Positions 43,215-54,511 of a DNA stretch of 64,000 bases are shown here, in pieces. Location: positions 8,144,618-8,208,617 of the forward strand of contig CAUJGJ010000444.1 in NCBI GenBank assembly GCA_963170055.1, read 5' to 3'. The stretch comes from Halisarca cf. caerulea (taxonomy: Eukaryota > Porifera > Demospongiae > Chondrillida > Halisarcidae). A program made the translations under genes and the position numbers. The first letter of the stretch is position 1. Each line of letters begins with the position of its first letter. The notes beneath the pieces are model-generated. The model had not been told where the DNA came from, made no database searches, and worked only from the letters and a program-made list of their open reading frames with translations.

Positions 43215-44097
43215 GCAGGTAAGTTATGTGCACATAGAGCCCGAGACAAGATGGCCGCCCACAAAGTCGGTCGTAAACTCACCCTAATTTTCTCCCTACA
43301 TGAAGCGTAAACAACAAAAACGAATAGATAGAATGCTACAGAAGCATTTCTACTTACTTTTCCGAAGTGCGATTGTTGATAACTCATTTTTCAAACGGTA
43401 AAAAAGAACAATATCCAAACCATAGAAATTTGGCTTTAGTCAAAAAGGCGAAGTTCTAAACGACAGCAAAGTGCTATGATTTTTACCTAGAAATGTTCCT
43501 AGGATCTGTATCTAACTCTTCACTGTGGGGGATTTTGACATACTTCTTTGTTCCTGAGATGTACAGCTTTTTGTAGTTTTTGGACAGAAGAAAATTACGA
43601 ACACGTGCACATAAAACGAAAGGTAGAAGCTATCATAATCCCCCAAGGTGAAAAGTTAGTTTTACCCTTTCTTAACAAGTGTACAAACTTACAAAGCTAA
43701 AGAGTACTGTTTACAACTCCGCCTTTTGGAAAGAAAACCGGTCGTCGAAAGCACTTCTCTTCCATTTGTGGTCACACGGGCGTCAGCTGACTATTATCCG
43801 TAAACGTATCGTAGCGAAAGTATACGGATTTTCGTACGGAAAGGTGTGGTCAATTTGAAGCGCAATTTGACAAAAGAGATCAAGTGCGCATGAAAAATTG
43901 AAGAAAATACAGAACTGAAGTCTTTTAGAACTTAAATATGCGGTTATTCTACTTGCCTTGCTAGATAATCAAACTGCATCTTTTAAGTCATGCAATCTGC
44001 ACCTGATTACAGCTCTATAATGAGATACAAATTGATTACATTGTGTGAAGCCACAGAAACGCCCCCTTACTGCTTGTTGTGCACATAACCTACCTGC
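43215..44097. mobile_element. MITE of the GCAGGTAGGTTATGTGCACAT family, 883 bp
   Basis: The ends are GCAGGTAAGTTATGTGCACA and TGTGCACATAACCTACCTGC. An inverted pair near 43520-43680 (CACTGTGGGG and CCCCAAGGTG) could form a stem. It is non-coding. Confidence 0.75.
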
Positions 44098-44385
44098 GTA
44101 CACATCAATTCCACTCCTATGGGCACCTGGGTATAGAGACAGGTTTCCTCCTTACATGTATGTATGTATACTTATGTAGGAAAACATCTTTCCAGTAAGG
44201 TGTATGACTGCCTCTGTGCATTTTATGCTTAGAATGGTATTACAGAGTACGCTTGCAGGTAGACCATACAGCAACACTTCAACAGATATAAACTAACAGG
44301 TGACATATATAGCATGTGTATCCGGCTCACTCAATCTCATGGCTACAATTATGTGTTTGAGCAAAGCAATGTTAACGAATCTCAC

Positions 44386-44752
44386 CTGATTCTTTATGTT
44401 TTCTTGTTTTGTGGAGTACATATGCAGGGGTGTTCTCTCTTTCCCGCTGTACATGATCATCTGCAGGTGTATTCCCTCTTTCAGGCTGTTCGTGGTCATC
44501 TGCAAGTGTATTACCTCTTTCAGGCTGTTCGTGACCATCTGCAGGTGTATTCCCTCTTTCATGGTGTTTATGGTCATCTGCAGGTGTATTCCCTCTTTCA
44601 TGCTGTTTGTGGTCATCTGCAGGTGTATTCCCTCTTTCAGGCTGTACGTGATCATCTACAGCTATATTCTGTCTGCCAAACGTATCCTTTATGTGATCAT
44701 CTGCAGGTGTAATCCCTCTTCCAGACTGTGCCTGATCATCAGCAGGTGTGAT
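44386..44752 (-). CDS. Exon with eight or so 13-residue repeats, unknown protein
   Basis: The exon is bounded by a GATTAG acceptor at 44753 and a GTGAGA donor at 44385, and stays open for 367 nt in one frame. It encodes repeats of the unit ERGNTPADDHXQP (for example VQPERGNTPADDHKQHERGN), acidic and polar, from a 39-bp DNA tandem repeat. Because the unit is a multiple of three, other frames are open too, so the choice rests on splice sites and on the non-repeat ends staying open (start ITPADDQAQSGRG, end LHKTRKHKES). I do not recognise the protein. Neighbouring exons were not found. Confidence 0.4.
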
Positions 44753-46243
44753 CTAATCAAAGTAAGAACATTACATATTTTCATTGCACGACTTCAAAAG
44801 AACAGTGAAGGGTAATATTGTACAATGCTCCCCACAAATATTGACTGCTATTCTCCCTAAATTCACAGAAATAGGAAAAATTTCAGAATTCTGCTATTAA
44901 CTGGAAGATCATAATGAGTACAGATTTACAGTAGTGTGCTATCTGCATCATTTCCCTTATTGATGAATTGTAGATTAAACTTACATCCAAAGACAAGTAA
45001 GGTAGAAGCTGGAGTATCACAAAGGCCCACAGGACACTCAGTATCACAAGAAATAGGAAATCCATCTCAGCCAACTCAGGAGCCCAATGCTAATAGGTCA
45101 CATTTTGAGATTAAAACATTCCCCAGTGTGCTGGTGGTTATAAACAGTATGATTGGCCAGAAGGACTTCCCCAGTTTAACCACAGGAATTCAACAGTGCA
45201 GATGGGTATAGGTAAGGATGCAGTCTGTCACCACACAATTGGTACCTTTTCAGAATGACAGATTATCTCCCGTTGACGTCATACATTACGGAGAGTGCCA
45301 GGGCAGTATTTCTGGACTATCCCTGTGGTCAGGGTAGTATCCTGTAACCACCCAGTTTGTCTCAACAATCAATAGTGTTGTCAATTAATCAGCGAAAGGT
45401 CACAATATCAGCTTTTGTAATGTATGGCAACTATAGCAGGGCAGATGTCTTTAAGTGTTAAAAGGAGATAAAATAGTTACCACATGGCTTCCTTAGGGAG
45501 CAATATGTTTACTAACCTCATCCCCCCCCCCCCTGGACACTACATGCCCTTGGGCATTCAGTTAGTAAGTCTGTTACTCCCTAGGAGCCATTACTTATCA
45601 TTTTGAGGTGGGAAAATGTTTACTTAGGCCTTAACTCTGGAATATCTGAACTAGCTAGATTCAATTTTTAAGGTACGTAAGATGAATCTGGCTCAAATCG
45701 ACACTGATTTGATCTGAATTTAATTGTCTGTTCTATGCAAAATTATACTATAATTTGTCTCTAAGGTGAATGTGTTAACAAAATCTAATAGGCAACCAAA
45801 AGTTGATTTTGTTTATCCTGGATGTTTTGGGGAATATTCACTCAGGTTACAGTGACAGTAGATGGTATTCATACAGTCGCTTCTAATGGCACAAGGACAG
45901 TTGATTTTGCAGGCATATCATGCATGATACATCACCAACTTGTGTTGGGGTTCTTCAGTGGTGATATATGTTTAACAGAAAGTTTTGCTGAATCTAGCAG
46001 TCCTCTTTGCTTTCAATGTGAAGGCAATGAAAGCTTTGTACGTGTTCATTAATGTATCTTAATCAATTTACACTCTTACCATGGTGGTCATAATTAATAG
46101 ACCTCCATACACTCGTTTAACGCCCTTGTATATACATGAGTGTACACTCATATACAGTACACACTCAATTGTCGATTTCAAAGGTAGAATCAAACGTCAC
46201 ATCTATGGTTGTATGAATTTTGAAGAAGAATGCCTGCTCATTT
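44753..46243. other. Mostly no recognisable gene
   Basis: A possible plus-strand exon (about 44969-45210) ends at a GTAAGG donor and encodes a polar segment with FPSVLVVINSMIGQKDFPSL, but I cannot place it. A poly-C run lies at about 45524-45534. Nothing else is supported. Confidence 0.25.
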
Positions 46244-46505
46244 CGCATGTGGAACATGTCCAAAGTCCCACTGTTGTGTTATTATACACTGTAAAAAAAG
46301 GTGTGCCATTTCAGCACATTTAAGTGTGCTATTTGTATGTCTCCAGTTTCAGTGCACAAATTGATGTGTGTTAAAGTGTGCTAAAATAGCATACTAGGTG
46401 TGTGCAAATATAGCACACACTTCACACAATGATTGAAATCTGATAACTGCCATCCTTTAATAATTAAATAATAATACAAAAATCAAGCAGATCACTAAAT
46501 TTAAT

Positions 46506-48914
46506 TTAAAGCTTATACCTGTTAATAAAAGTCATGTACCTAGATGGCCTATTTATGTCAGTAGTGTCTCCTAGAAAAAATTCTTGTGAGAATGTAAAAA
46601 AAACATTTGGATACGCACGATGGAATACATAATAGCTACCTAGTAAAAGTTTCAACACAGAACACATATTTACAATTGGTATCTCTATTAATACACTACA
46701 TTCCGCTACTAAGAATACTTGACATATCTTCCCTTCCCTCTCAACTATCAGTAGATCAGGCTCAACCCTGGACTGTTGAACAGCGCTAGTTATATCATCC
46801 GAATCCTAAAAACAGACGGGAAAAAGACAGGCACCCTTACTAAATGTGTGACAAATCAATACTGCATGCAACAGTAAAATCAAGCAGGACTTACAGATAG
46901 TATTGTGAAAAGGGGTTGCTTAGACTTGAGCAGCTCCTTTTGGAGAACATGAAAAAGAGCTGCCCAATCTTCTGAAGCCATTGAGTCCACATCCATGCTT
47001 GGTATAAGGTGTGACACTAGTCTGATCAGTCCTTTCTTCATGTCATGGAAGTTATTGGGTTGCAGTTTTTCAAATTCAAATATTAACTGCATGTTAACAG
47101 AAAAAATAGCAATAAATAGAGTCAAGCATACAATGTATACTGTTAAAGTAGCATGTAGTGCTAGAAACGTACATAGTCATAACTCCTGAAACAGGGAAAC
47201 ATCTCCAGGATCTCTGAAATGGATTCAGCCTCACCATTAATCCATTCTCGTCTACGATGGAATGTCATAGACAATAACGCTATTGTACCTGGTTTATCAT
47301 TTTGCCACTGTTTTTGGACAGTAGCAATGCTCTTGTGATAGTCACTTTCAGGCAGTGTATAATCAGCTGTAGCCACGACTGCACTACTGGAAGATGGAGT
47401 TGATATTTCTGGTTGTCCTGTCTGATCAACTTTGTGGGAAGCACGTCTTAGGTTTCTAAATCGCTGGCTCAATTGCCGCTTCACAGATGCCTGAACAAGG
47501 AGTAAAGTAAACATAATTGGTCATGCTGATGCATGACATTGTGTTAACAAATGCAAGTTACTCAAGTTCAACATACGTAAGAATCAACTCCAGGAATTGT
47601 GTCTGCAAGAAAAGGAAATTTCCTCACAATTGCAGACGACATGGCAGTATATTGTACTGGAGTTGGATCTTGGACTTTGTAATAGAAGAAGTCACTGAGA
47701 ACTCAAATGAGGTGATTGCGAGAAAGTTCATTGAGCCTGCAGTGCTCCCTCTTACACTTGTCCAGTTCCTTTTCCAGCCGTGGGGGATAGTGGGATGGCA
47801 GCTCAACTTCTGAAGGTAAACACTTCCTTGATGGTTTATTTTTCATCTGATTCACCTCTTTGTTGGATGCTGGAGTACTCTCTAACTCATTACAACTGTC
47901 AACCGAGCTATTAGATGGAGTGAGAATTTCTACCTCTGAATCAGAGGATGGTGAGTTCGTAGCCTTCTTCTGGTTTGTCGCTGAAAAAAAAACAAACAAA
48001 AAAACATGGCTTCGTGAAAATGACAGGCAATATAATTATGCATAACTTTGAACTTTTATAAAACTTAAAGCTGCATGTAGATCCCACATGCTTACTCACT
48101 AGGTCTAGAAGTACTGACTTCTGCGCGCTTTCTTGATGACATTGTAATAGGTGTCACTGTGACAGTGCTAGGAGGATCGTTCATACTGCTGTCATTTGAT
48201 ATGGACATATTTGGTGAGCTTAAAGTTGACGATGTTCTGGAACTATCATCTATTATATATCCAAAGTCTGTTCTGATGTATTTTTTAATCTTCAAACGAT
48301 CAGAAGCTTTGGGCACTAGATCTTTGAAGTCTTCAAAGGATCCAATTAGTTCCTTAAGGCACATACCATCAATTTCATTCTCTACAAAAATATAGAGATT
48401 CCTCAGTCAGGTCATATTTTGGAACATGCATGCATGGGGAACACACGATGCTCTTAAATATTATACAGGTTACTGGCACTCATTTTGTACATGATGTCCT
48501 CCTTACACTAATTTCACCTGTATATAGCATTCATGCTGACTTGTAGTACAAGAAGAAGGGCTCATTTGTTTAGCTATGTCGACTGAGTGTGGATTCCTTT
48601 TCCTGGCAAAAACCATCCACGGGACATAAGGCCAGTTAGTACTATAGAATGCTATTTTTATCAGGCATAGATCATAACAATACCATTTAGCAGTCTCCTT
48701 CATGTAATTTACTAAGGTAGCTCAGCAAGAGATAGAAGAAATCCGCAGTCGGGCCACAGCAGTCTGCAAGTTCTGGAAATTAGCTACCAACACTTATACA
48801 TAGCTACATATAGGATTAAAGCTCTTTCAGACCTTGAAAAGAGTGCCTAATATCTTCACTAAATTTCTTCTCTTTTAACCATTCATCTATCTCCAAAACT
48901 GAAAGATCTTCCAT
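46506..48914 (-). CDS. SAM-domain protein, SAMD3-like, six exons
   Basis: Six exons join in phase: 48914-48833, 48381-48100, 47980-47577, 47490-47173, 47086-46895 and 46805-46506 (TAA), about 525 codons. Exons 1-2 encode a SAM domain (LEIDEWLKEKKFSEDIRHSF, then MCLKELIGSFEDFKDLVP, SDRLKIKKYI). A polar Ser-rich linker follows. The later exons have the pattern of SAMD3-like proteins: QYTAMSSAIVRKFPFL, RREWINGEAESISEILEMFP and a C-terminal YYVFHRAYP block. Function in this family is unknown; SAM domains mediate protein contacts. One in-frame TGA lies in exon 3 (around 47703). It sits inside the mobile insert 46287-51034 and diverges from a C2H2 frame 105 bp upstream. Confidence 0.75.
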
Positions 48915-49019
48915 GATCAGCGCCCCCGTCAACACCCACAATGCAACACAAAAATGCCGCCTTTCTCAATGCGCATGCGTATTAGCGAGATCATGACGTC
49001 ACGATCTCATGATCGTATA
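48915..49019. promoter_or_regulatory. 105-bp divergent intergenic region
   Basis: This is the gap between the SAM-gene ATG (48914, minus) and the C2H2 ATG (49020, plus). It includes TGACGTCA (48993-49000), a perfect CRE/ATF-type palindrome, and CGCATGCG. It could serve as a bidirectional promoter. This is inferred from layout only. Confidence 0.4.
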
Positions 49020-49172
49020 ATGGCAGAATCCCGACTATTTCAGTGTTCTCTTTGCAATTTTCAGTTTACTCGGCCGTTGAATCATGTAAAACATGTTGTT
49101 GCCTTCCATCAGCATCAGCCACAATTTTCAGTTGGAATGCAGAATCCTGTAGAGCTGCTGAGAGCCTCTTGA
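49020..49172 (+). CDS. C2H2 zinc-finger N-terminal fragment
   Basis: The 50-residue frame starts MAESRLFQCSLCNFQFTR and has C-x2-C with a following HVKHVVAFHQH, a single C2H2-like finger. It stops at 49172 where the hAT fragment begins, so it is probably the first exon or remnant of a longer gene cut off by that insertion. The divergent arrangement with the SAM gene suggests both belong to the same element. Confidence 0.45.
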   Translation: MAESRLFQCSLCNFQFTRPLNHVKHVVAFHQHQPQFSVGMQNPVELLRAS

Positions 49173-50291
49173 TTTGCATAACAAAATTTCAATTCCTCAT
49201 TGCCTTTATCGTGACAAAGGAATGTCTCCATTATACCAGAGGTATTACAACATCTCTTCAGAAGAGGGCAAAGGACATATGCGAAGCATATGCTGAAGTC
49301 AGTACAGTTATAGACGCCCTTCAAAATGTTCGTAGAAACATTGATGCCAAACACTAAATTTGGCATGGTGCAGCGGTAAATCTTGGCCAAAATGTTAATA
49401 CACCAGAACCACAACTGCTGAGACGTTGTGCTGTTCAGCGAGACAGAAGTAACACCCCTGGTGACATGCCAGAGGAGTACTATCGTCGTACCATCTCAAT
49501 CCCATTCCTGGACAAGTTGCTGTCTCACTTGGAGTCTCGTTTTTCGGATATCCAACAGAAGGCAATCAATGGGATGAAAATTGTGCCATCTGCACTGATG
49601 GACAAGTCAATATTGCCATGCACTCATCAGGATCTCCTTGATAGCTACAGTGAAGACATACCATCCCCCCGATATTTGGAATCAGAGCTTGATCTGTGGA
49701 AGCACAAGTGGCAGTCCACCTCTTCTCAGCAGTTGCCAGGCTCACCAGCTGATGCTTTGGTACATGCAAGCCAGAACATGTACCCCAACATTCATACTAT
49801 TTTACGTTTGATTTGTACGTTACCTGTCACTAGTTGTGAATGTGAGCGTAGTGTTAGTGCTCTTCGTTGCCTGAAAACATATTTACAATCTACCATGGGC
49901 CAAGAAAGACTGAGTGGACTGGCCTTGATGCACAACCATTATGGGATGCAGATCAACCTAGAAGAAGTCATTGGCATTTTTGCTGGGAAAAAACCACGCA
50001 GAATGATGTTGATGGACCCTTTGCACTGATCCCTCATATATTATTTATATAATGATTCAGTTGAAATGCCTAGTATCTTAATGAGCTTACATGGTTGCCT
50101 TTGTTTTATTGTTTGGTTGTTGCACTGTGTATATTATTATCATCAATTACTACAACGTGATTGCCTTTATGAGAGTGATGTGGCAATAAAAAGTGGTGTG
50201 GTCGTGTAGCACTCAAAAAATTTCTGCGTGCTTTGCGCACACACTTCATATAATCATTGGAAACCCCCCTCACAAATTTCTAGCAACGCCC
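49173..50291 (+). pseudogene. hAT transposase C-terminal part (PRKRIR/THAP-associated type), truncated
   Basis: The first segment (about 49173-49355: LQKRAKDICEAYAEV, VIDALQNVRRNID) continues after a stop into 49357-50029 with RRCAVQRDRSNTP, YYRRTISIPFLDKLLSHLES and the hAT dimerisation block (RLICTLPVTSCECERSVSAL, GQERLSGLALMHNHYG). The pattern is that of PRKRIR-like hAT proteins. The N-terminal DNA-binding and first catalytic regions are missing. The 3' end TAGCAACGCCCCTG near 50278-50291 matches the usual CAGGGGCG terminus of this hAT group, so the fragment has its own border and is separate from the surrounding insert. Confidence 0.8.
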
Positions 50292-50690
50292 CTGGGTATA
50301 AACTTGGACACACTCCCAGACCAGATTGATTTACGCTTGGAAGCTGGAATTTATATATAGAAGTAGTCTATACGTAGGTATACCACTAGACTATGATATG
50401 GCAGATAATATGGCGGATAGCCCAAGTAACTACAGAGATGAATCTTATACAGTATGATGTGCGGAAAAGGAAGATGCTAAGCAAATTTACAATGTACATA
50501 TCTCTTCTATTCAGGAACTCTGTAAGACCCACTATGATTCGAGGGAAATAGAGAGATCTTTTGTTCCTTCATGGTAGCAACTGTATGTCAGGTAACCAAA
50601 AATGGCTACAACGTCTAACAAATGCATTGGGAAATGCAATGGCTCCTCCTTTGTTCTCAAATTTGACTTCAGCTTTCCTTTGTAGGGCTT
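50292..50690. other. No recognisable gene
   Basis: Remaining part of the 4.75-kb insert between the hAT end and the subterminal repeats. It may hold remnants of the C2H2 gene, but no frame is convincing. Confidence 0.25.
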
Positions 50691-50699
50691 CCTTGACAG

Positions 50700-51026
50700 C
50701 ATGCATCATGTGCTCATTAAGCACATGTGTTAGTTTTGTACTGTGCTACAGTAACTATACACAATGTGCTAAAATAGCCCATGTGTACTTTTTACACATA
50801 TGCTCTTCTAGCACACTATGATGTGCTTATTTAGCACATGTGTTAGTTCTATACTGTGTTAAGCAATATGTGTGCTAAAGTAGCCTGTATGTACTTGTAC
50901 ACATGCTGTTTCAGCACATTATGATGTGCTAATTTAACATACGTGCTAATTTTCAACTGTGTTAAGCATTATGTGTGCTATAATAGCACATGTGTTAATA
51001 GCATGTGTGTTGATATAGCACTCCAT
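50700..51026. repeat. Subterminal repeats with GTGCTA / TAGCACA motifs
   Basis: Three to four imperfect units of about 100 bp carry GTGCTAAAATAGC, TTTAGCACATGTGTTAGTT and ACTGTGTTAAGCA. The same motifs occur inside the left end at 46300-46430. Such repeats often bind the transposase in DNA transposons. Confidence 0.6.
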
Positions 51027-51490
51027 TTTTACTGTATATATAGGCTGGAATTTGTGTGTGTGTTAGGCTTCGATCATGTGATATGTGCATGACAATTAAT
51101 GATGCATAGTTTTAGTACGGAAGCAAGGGTGATTGGGCTGTGCAGTATTTGTCCTACTTCACGTACATGTGTAAGCCTTTATCTACCAAAACATTGTCAC
51201 GTAAATATAGTTGTGTAAGAAAGCTTGGATTATCAAATTTATGATCAATAGTATTGTGAACTGCAGTAAACGTACTACCTGGAAAAATCGTTCTGCAATT
51301 TTGCAGTTAGTGATAGGTTTAAAGTGCACTTTGAAGGATGAACAATAGATCGTTCATCCTTTTATAAGATATGTAGACACAGTATTATTAAGTTGACAGT
51401 GTTTATATGGTTGCCGATTTGTGCATGTGTAAAATTCACATGTGTGTGTACACTAGTGTACATAAGTGTACACACATGTACATTGGTGTC

Positions 51491-52031
51491 ACATGTGCTT
51501 TTCGGTATTATTAACTATGATTAGTACAGTGTAGTTACAAATGAGGTTATTGATGCACTGATGGTCATTACAACAGTCGTCTGACAGTTGCAGGGTCTTT
51601 TGAAAGGAACCGTCTTTCATCAACAAAGTCAGCCCCCCTGCATACATGCATGCATGCATGCATGTACATGCATGGGTCATTTAATAGGATAATACACTAA
51701 GGATAGGACAGGGCCAGCATGGGCCCCTGAAGAGGGCTGAAAAACTCCTGTCATTCGGTAAATGATGATGAAATAGAGCTACTGTTGTAATCTATTGAGA
51801 AACCTAGCCACATATAAAGGTGAATACCATTTGTGTAGCTTTGGCAATACTATCATTTTTGAAGACTTCCCCTTAATGTCATTCCATGTTGTTGGATTTT
51901 CGGCAGGAAAATTGAAGGTGATGCCTCATGAGAATCCAAGTTCAACTGAGAACCTTCCATTGCTTCCAAAGGTTGAGACAGATTCACAACACAACTAGTA
52001 GAAATCTCCTCAGAGAGATTCTTGTTTTCCT
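51491..52031. other. No recognisable gene; ATGC repeat
   Basis: A (CATG)n-like run lies at about 51641-51672. No supported gene is seen. Confidence 0.35.
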
Positions 52032-52455
52032 TTAACCCTTTATGGTCTGAAGACCACTTTAGTGGCTCTCCCAGTAGTGGACGGTACTTTGTCAAATTTA
52101 TCGTAGTACATCAATTTTTATGTTGTTCGATAGCTTACTTCAATTGTATTACTCTCATATAAATTTTATACTGATATAACGTTGTACCATACGAATAAAA
52201 GGCTCTAAAAGTATATGCGAAAACACAAATGTATGCCAAGAAACGCACACATACAATGATTATACGAAATTATGCGGAGATAACCACAAAATAAAATGGC
52301 CTTTACAATTTGCATTGAAAGGCTTTAACAAAACTTTGATGATGATTAAAAAGGCTTATACCACAAACGTGGAAGGTAAAGAAGAGTTAAAGTCGGGTAG
52401 TGAGGATAGAGCCACTAAAGTGGTCTTTAGGCCATAGCAGGTATGCACAAGTCCA
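52032..52455. mobile_element. piggyBac-like MITE, TTAA at one end, right end lost
   Basis: TTAA at 52032-52035, then CCCTTTATGGTCTGAAGACC and the palindrome CCACTTTAGTGG. The body is a reverse copy of 1130-1613. The right palindrome CCACTAAAGTGG is present (52413-52424), but the terminal part of about 30 bp after GGTATGCACA is replaced by other sequence. Confidence 0.72.
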
Positions 52456-52618
52456 AACGGTACGGTACGGGTTGGTCGCTTTCCTTTCTTCTTTTCATTG
52501 GGCCACTTGAAATTATTGCAATACACTCCTAGTTTGATAGCCTCTTTGCACTTCGCCACTCTGGTAGGAATCACACTATATCTATCTTCTTCTGGCCACT
52601 CCAATGAAGTGAATGCCA
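52456..52618 (-). pseudogene. N-terminal module of a BEN-type protein, truncated
   Basis: The frame begins MAFTSLEWPEEDRYSVIPTR and continues NNFKWPNEKKKGKRPTRT. This resembles the N-terminal module of BEND5-like and related invertebrate BEN proteins (A-x-x-x-W-x-E-D, SVIP, then KW). The gene is cut off where the TTAA MITE begins. No BEN domain is found nearby. The assignment is tentative. Confidence 0.35.
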
Positions 52619-52938
52619 TTACAAAGGGAAACGGAGAATTCACCCACTAATCTTAAATTGCAACCTTGGTGCCACATAACGATGTATTGTGCATGGTATT
52701 TACGCACAAACTTCTGGCATGCGAATTCTGGCATAAATTATAGTGCATGCCGTGTCTATGCGCACCATTCGGTCAGTACCAGACGCGGGATGTTTAAATC
52801 AAAGTAACACAATAGAATGACTGATGTGGGTACAAGTACACAGAGGAGAGAGCCATACAAAACTAGGCTTTATCATCCACACCATTCGAGAGATTTTGTT
52901 GACTGTAGAACGACATGATATCATCAGAGGCAGAAGTA

Positions 52939-53430
52939 CAGTACATTGCATAAAAAAGAAACGGTAATTTCGCCTTGCGTTCAGCGCTTAACTGCAAATA
53001 CCTTTCTGTTAGCGCTTAACTGGTAGCCGGCAACGTTAAACGTCATAATATGTTACTCAAACATTATTAGAAGGAGATCTGAGTAGTAGCAATGGAAGCG
53101 ATAACGTGAAGTATTTTGGGAACGGGTCACCACGATACGACGGAAAGGAGTTAGAATATCTGATGTGAGCTTGAAAGGTCTTCCAGATCCCTCTTTGCGA
53201 TGAATTGTTCTTTCGCACTGATACTTTACACTCGCCCAAACTGCCATTTTGCTGACTTTGAATCCTTCTTTACTCAGATGCTTCAAAATTTTGCCATATG
53301 AAATCTTGCCTTCGCTGTGGAACTGCAGAAAATGTTGCTTATCAAATTTTCTACCATTTATTAGTTACCGCTTACCAGTTAACTCGCTGCCACTTATCCA
53401 CTACCGTTTCCTTTTTTATGCACCGTACTG
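52939..53430. mobile_element. Non-autonomous Tc1/mariner element, 492 bp
   Basis: The ends CAGTACATTGCATAAAAAAG and TTTTTTATGCACCGTACTG are flanked by TA on both sides. It shares the CAGTAC start with elements 1 and 2. It carries a fragment of a Tc1 transposase (53053-53290). Confidence 0.8.
53053..53290 (-). pseudogene. Tc1-like transposase N-terminal fragment
   Basis: The minus-strand frame KHLSKEGFKVSKMAVWASVK followed by SGRPFKLT is the second helix-turn-helix and GRP linker of a Tc1 transposase. The DDE core is absent. It lies inside the TA-flanked element 52939-53430, so that element is an internally deleted derivative. Confidence 0.7.
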
Positions 53431-53479
53431 TACAAAAATAAGCAGTGTACAAACCTTCTTCCAACCACCATAAAAGAAG

Positions 53480-54370
53480 ATACTGTAGGGGTAGAAATTT
53501 TTGCGGGTGGTTTATTTTCACGCTTTTCGCAAGTCATTCCAATCCTGCGAATATTTATCCTAGGCACAAAGTGCAACGGGAGAGGGTTTATAACACATGG
53601 CTCGATACGAGGTTAAGAGCGACGTTGTTTAAGTAGTCGAGTCCCATTGGAAGCGATATCGTTTCTTTTGAGCCTACCTCCGAAGCAAGTTATTATAATT
53701 TGTTTTATGGAGGAGTTGGAATAAGAAAAATGAGTTTGAGAAAGTATTGCAGATGGACAGTTGAAGATCAAGCAATTGGTTAGTGATCACGGGGTAGCTA
53801 GAACTCTTCGACGTAGGATTTTGAGGACAAAAACTCGTTGCAGTAGTGATTACTGGTTTGTCTCTCACATTACGGTATTACCTGGCTGTAATCTAGCTCT
53901 ACTTTCGTATCCTCTTATCTGATAACTTGGGGTTGGAAGGTCGGATTCATTCGCTTCAAGCGCATACAGGCTCCTTAGTGAACGTAAAATACCGTATACT
54001 AGTCGTATTCTAGCTGCTCTAGCTCCTCTTCCACATATCCGCAGGATATGAGAATTTTGCAAAAATGTGCATACTGAAATACACCGGAAGAGGGTCGAAC
54101 CCTGGTTTTCGTGTGTAAGCCCACATATAATATATTGAACAAGGTTGTTTCTTGGTTGAAACATGCATGGAATACAATTTCAAATTTTGTAAAAGTTGTT
54201 TCAAGCTTGTTTCAAGGTGCACAACCTTGAAACAAGCTTGAATCATGGTGGAATCCACCTTGATATTTTGACGTGGGTATCCTGGGATGAATGCACAGTT
54301 GTAATTCTGGATGTGGACACTAACTCTCTAGGACAGCTTCAGATACTCCAGTGGATCATGTGTCAATGAT
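53480..54370. other. Repeat fragments, no gene
   Basis: 53487-53570 contains a GAAATTTTTGCGGG to TTTTCGCAAG motif also seen at 63215-63280, a likely dispersed repeat. 54190-54240 contains the inverted pair TTTCAAGCTTGTTTCAAGGT and ACCTTGAAACAAGCTTGAA. No supported gene. Confidence 0.4.
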
Positions 54371-54511
54371 TTATACATTAAAACTACTTCAGTACAATCA
54401 AAACCCCCATTGGTAGAAAGTTAGATGTTTTGATTAGAAACAATCCTGTCCATGTCCAGTGTCTGTAGGCCCACGTTCCAAATTACTAACGCTCTTGAGT
54501 TTGCATAGTGA

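Larger units (their letters stand above)
46287..51034. mobile_element. 4.75-kb insert with CACTGTAAAA ends carrying a SAM-domain gene
   Basis: The left end CACTGTAAAAAAAGGTGTGC mirrors GCACTCCATTTTTACTG on the right, and GTGCTA / TAGCAC motifs are repeated just inside both ends. The flanking 8-mers are TTATTATA and TATATATA, an imperfect duplication. It is inserted in a known MITE. Contents are a six-exon minus-strand SAM-domain gene (46506-48914), a divergent C2H2 frame (49020-49172) and a truncated hAT fragment with its own right end. No transposase clearly belongs to the element itself. Confidence 0.65.
46244..51490. mobile_element. CGCATGTGG-family MITE interrupted by a 4.7-kb insert
   Basis: The left part 46244-46286 begins CGCATGTGGAACATGTCC, as in 30656. 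After the insert 46287-51034, the sequence from 51041 (GGCTGGAATTT, then CGATCATGTGA) matches 30700-30760 and onward. The right end is not clear. This copy shows that 46287-51034 is a discrete insertion. Confidence 0.6.

Noticed and set aside
44314..44815. Plus-strand repeat proteins of 132 and 139 codons
   Set aside because: The 39-bp unit keeps all frames open. The minus-strand frame fits splice sites and polar composition better, though only moderately.
49173..50291. Assigning the hAT fragment as the transposase of the SAM-gene insert
   Set aside because: The fragment has its own CGCCCCTG right end and is 5'-truncated, so it is more likely a later or separate insertion.
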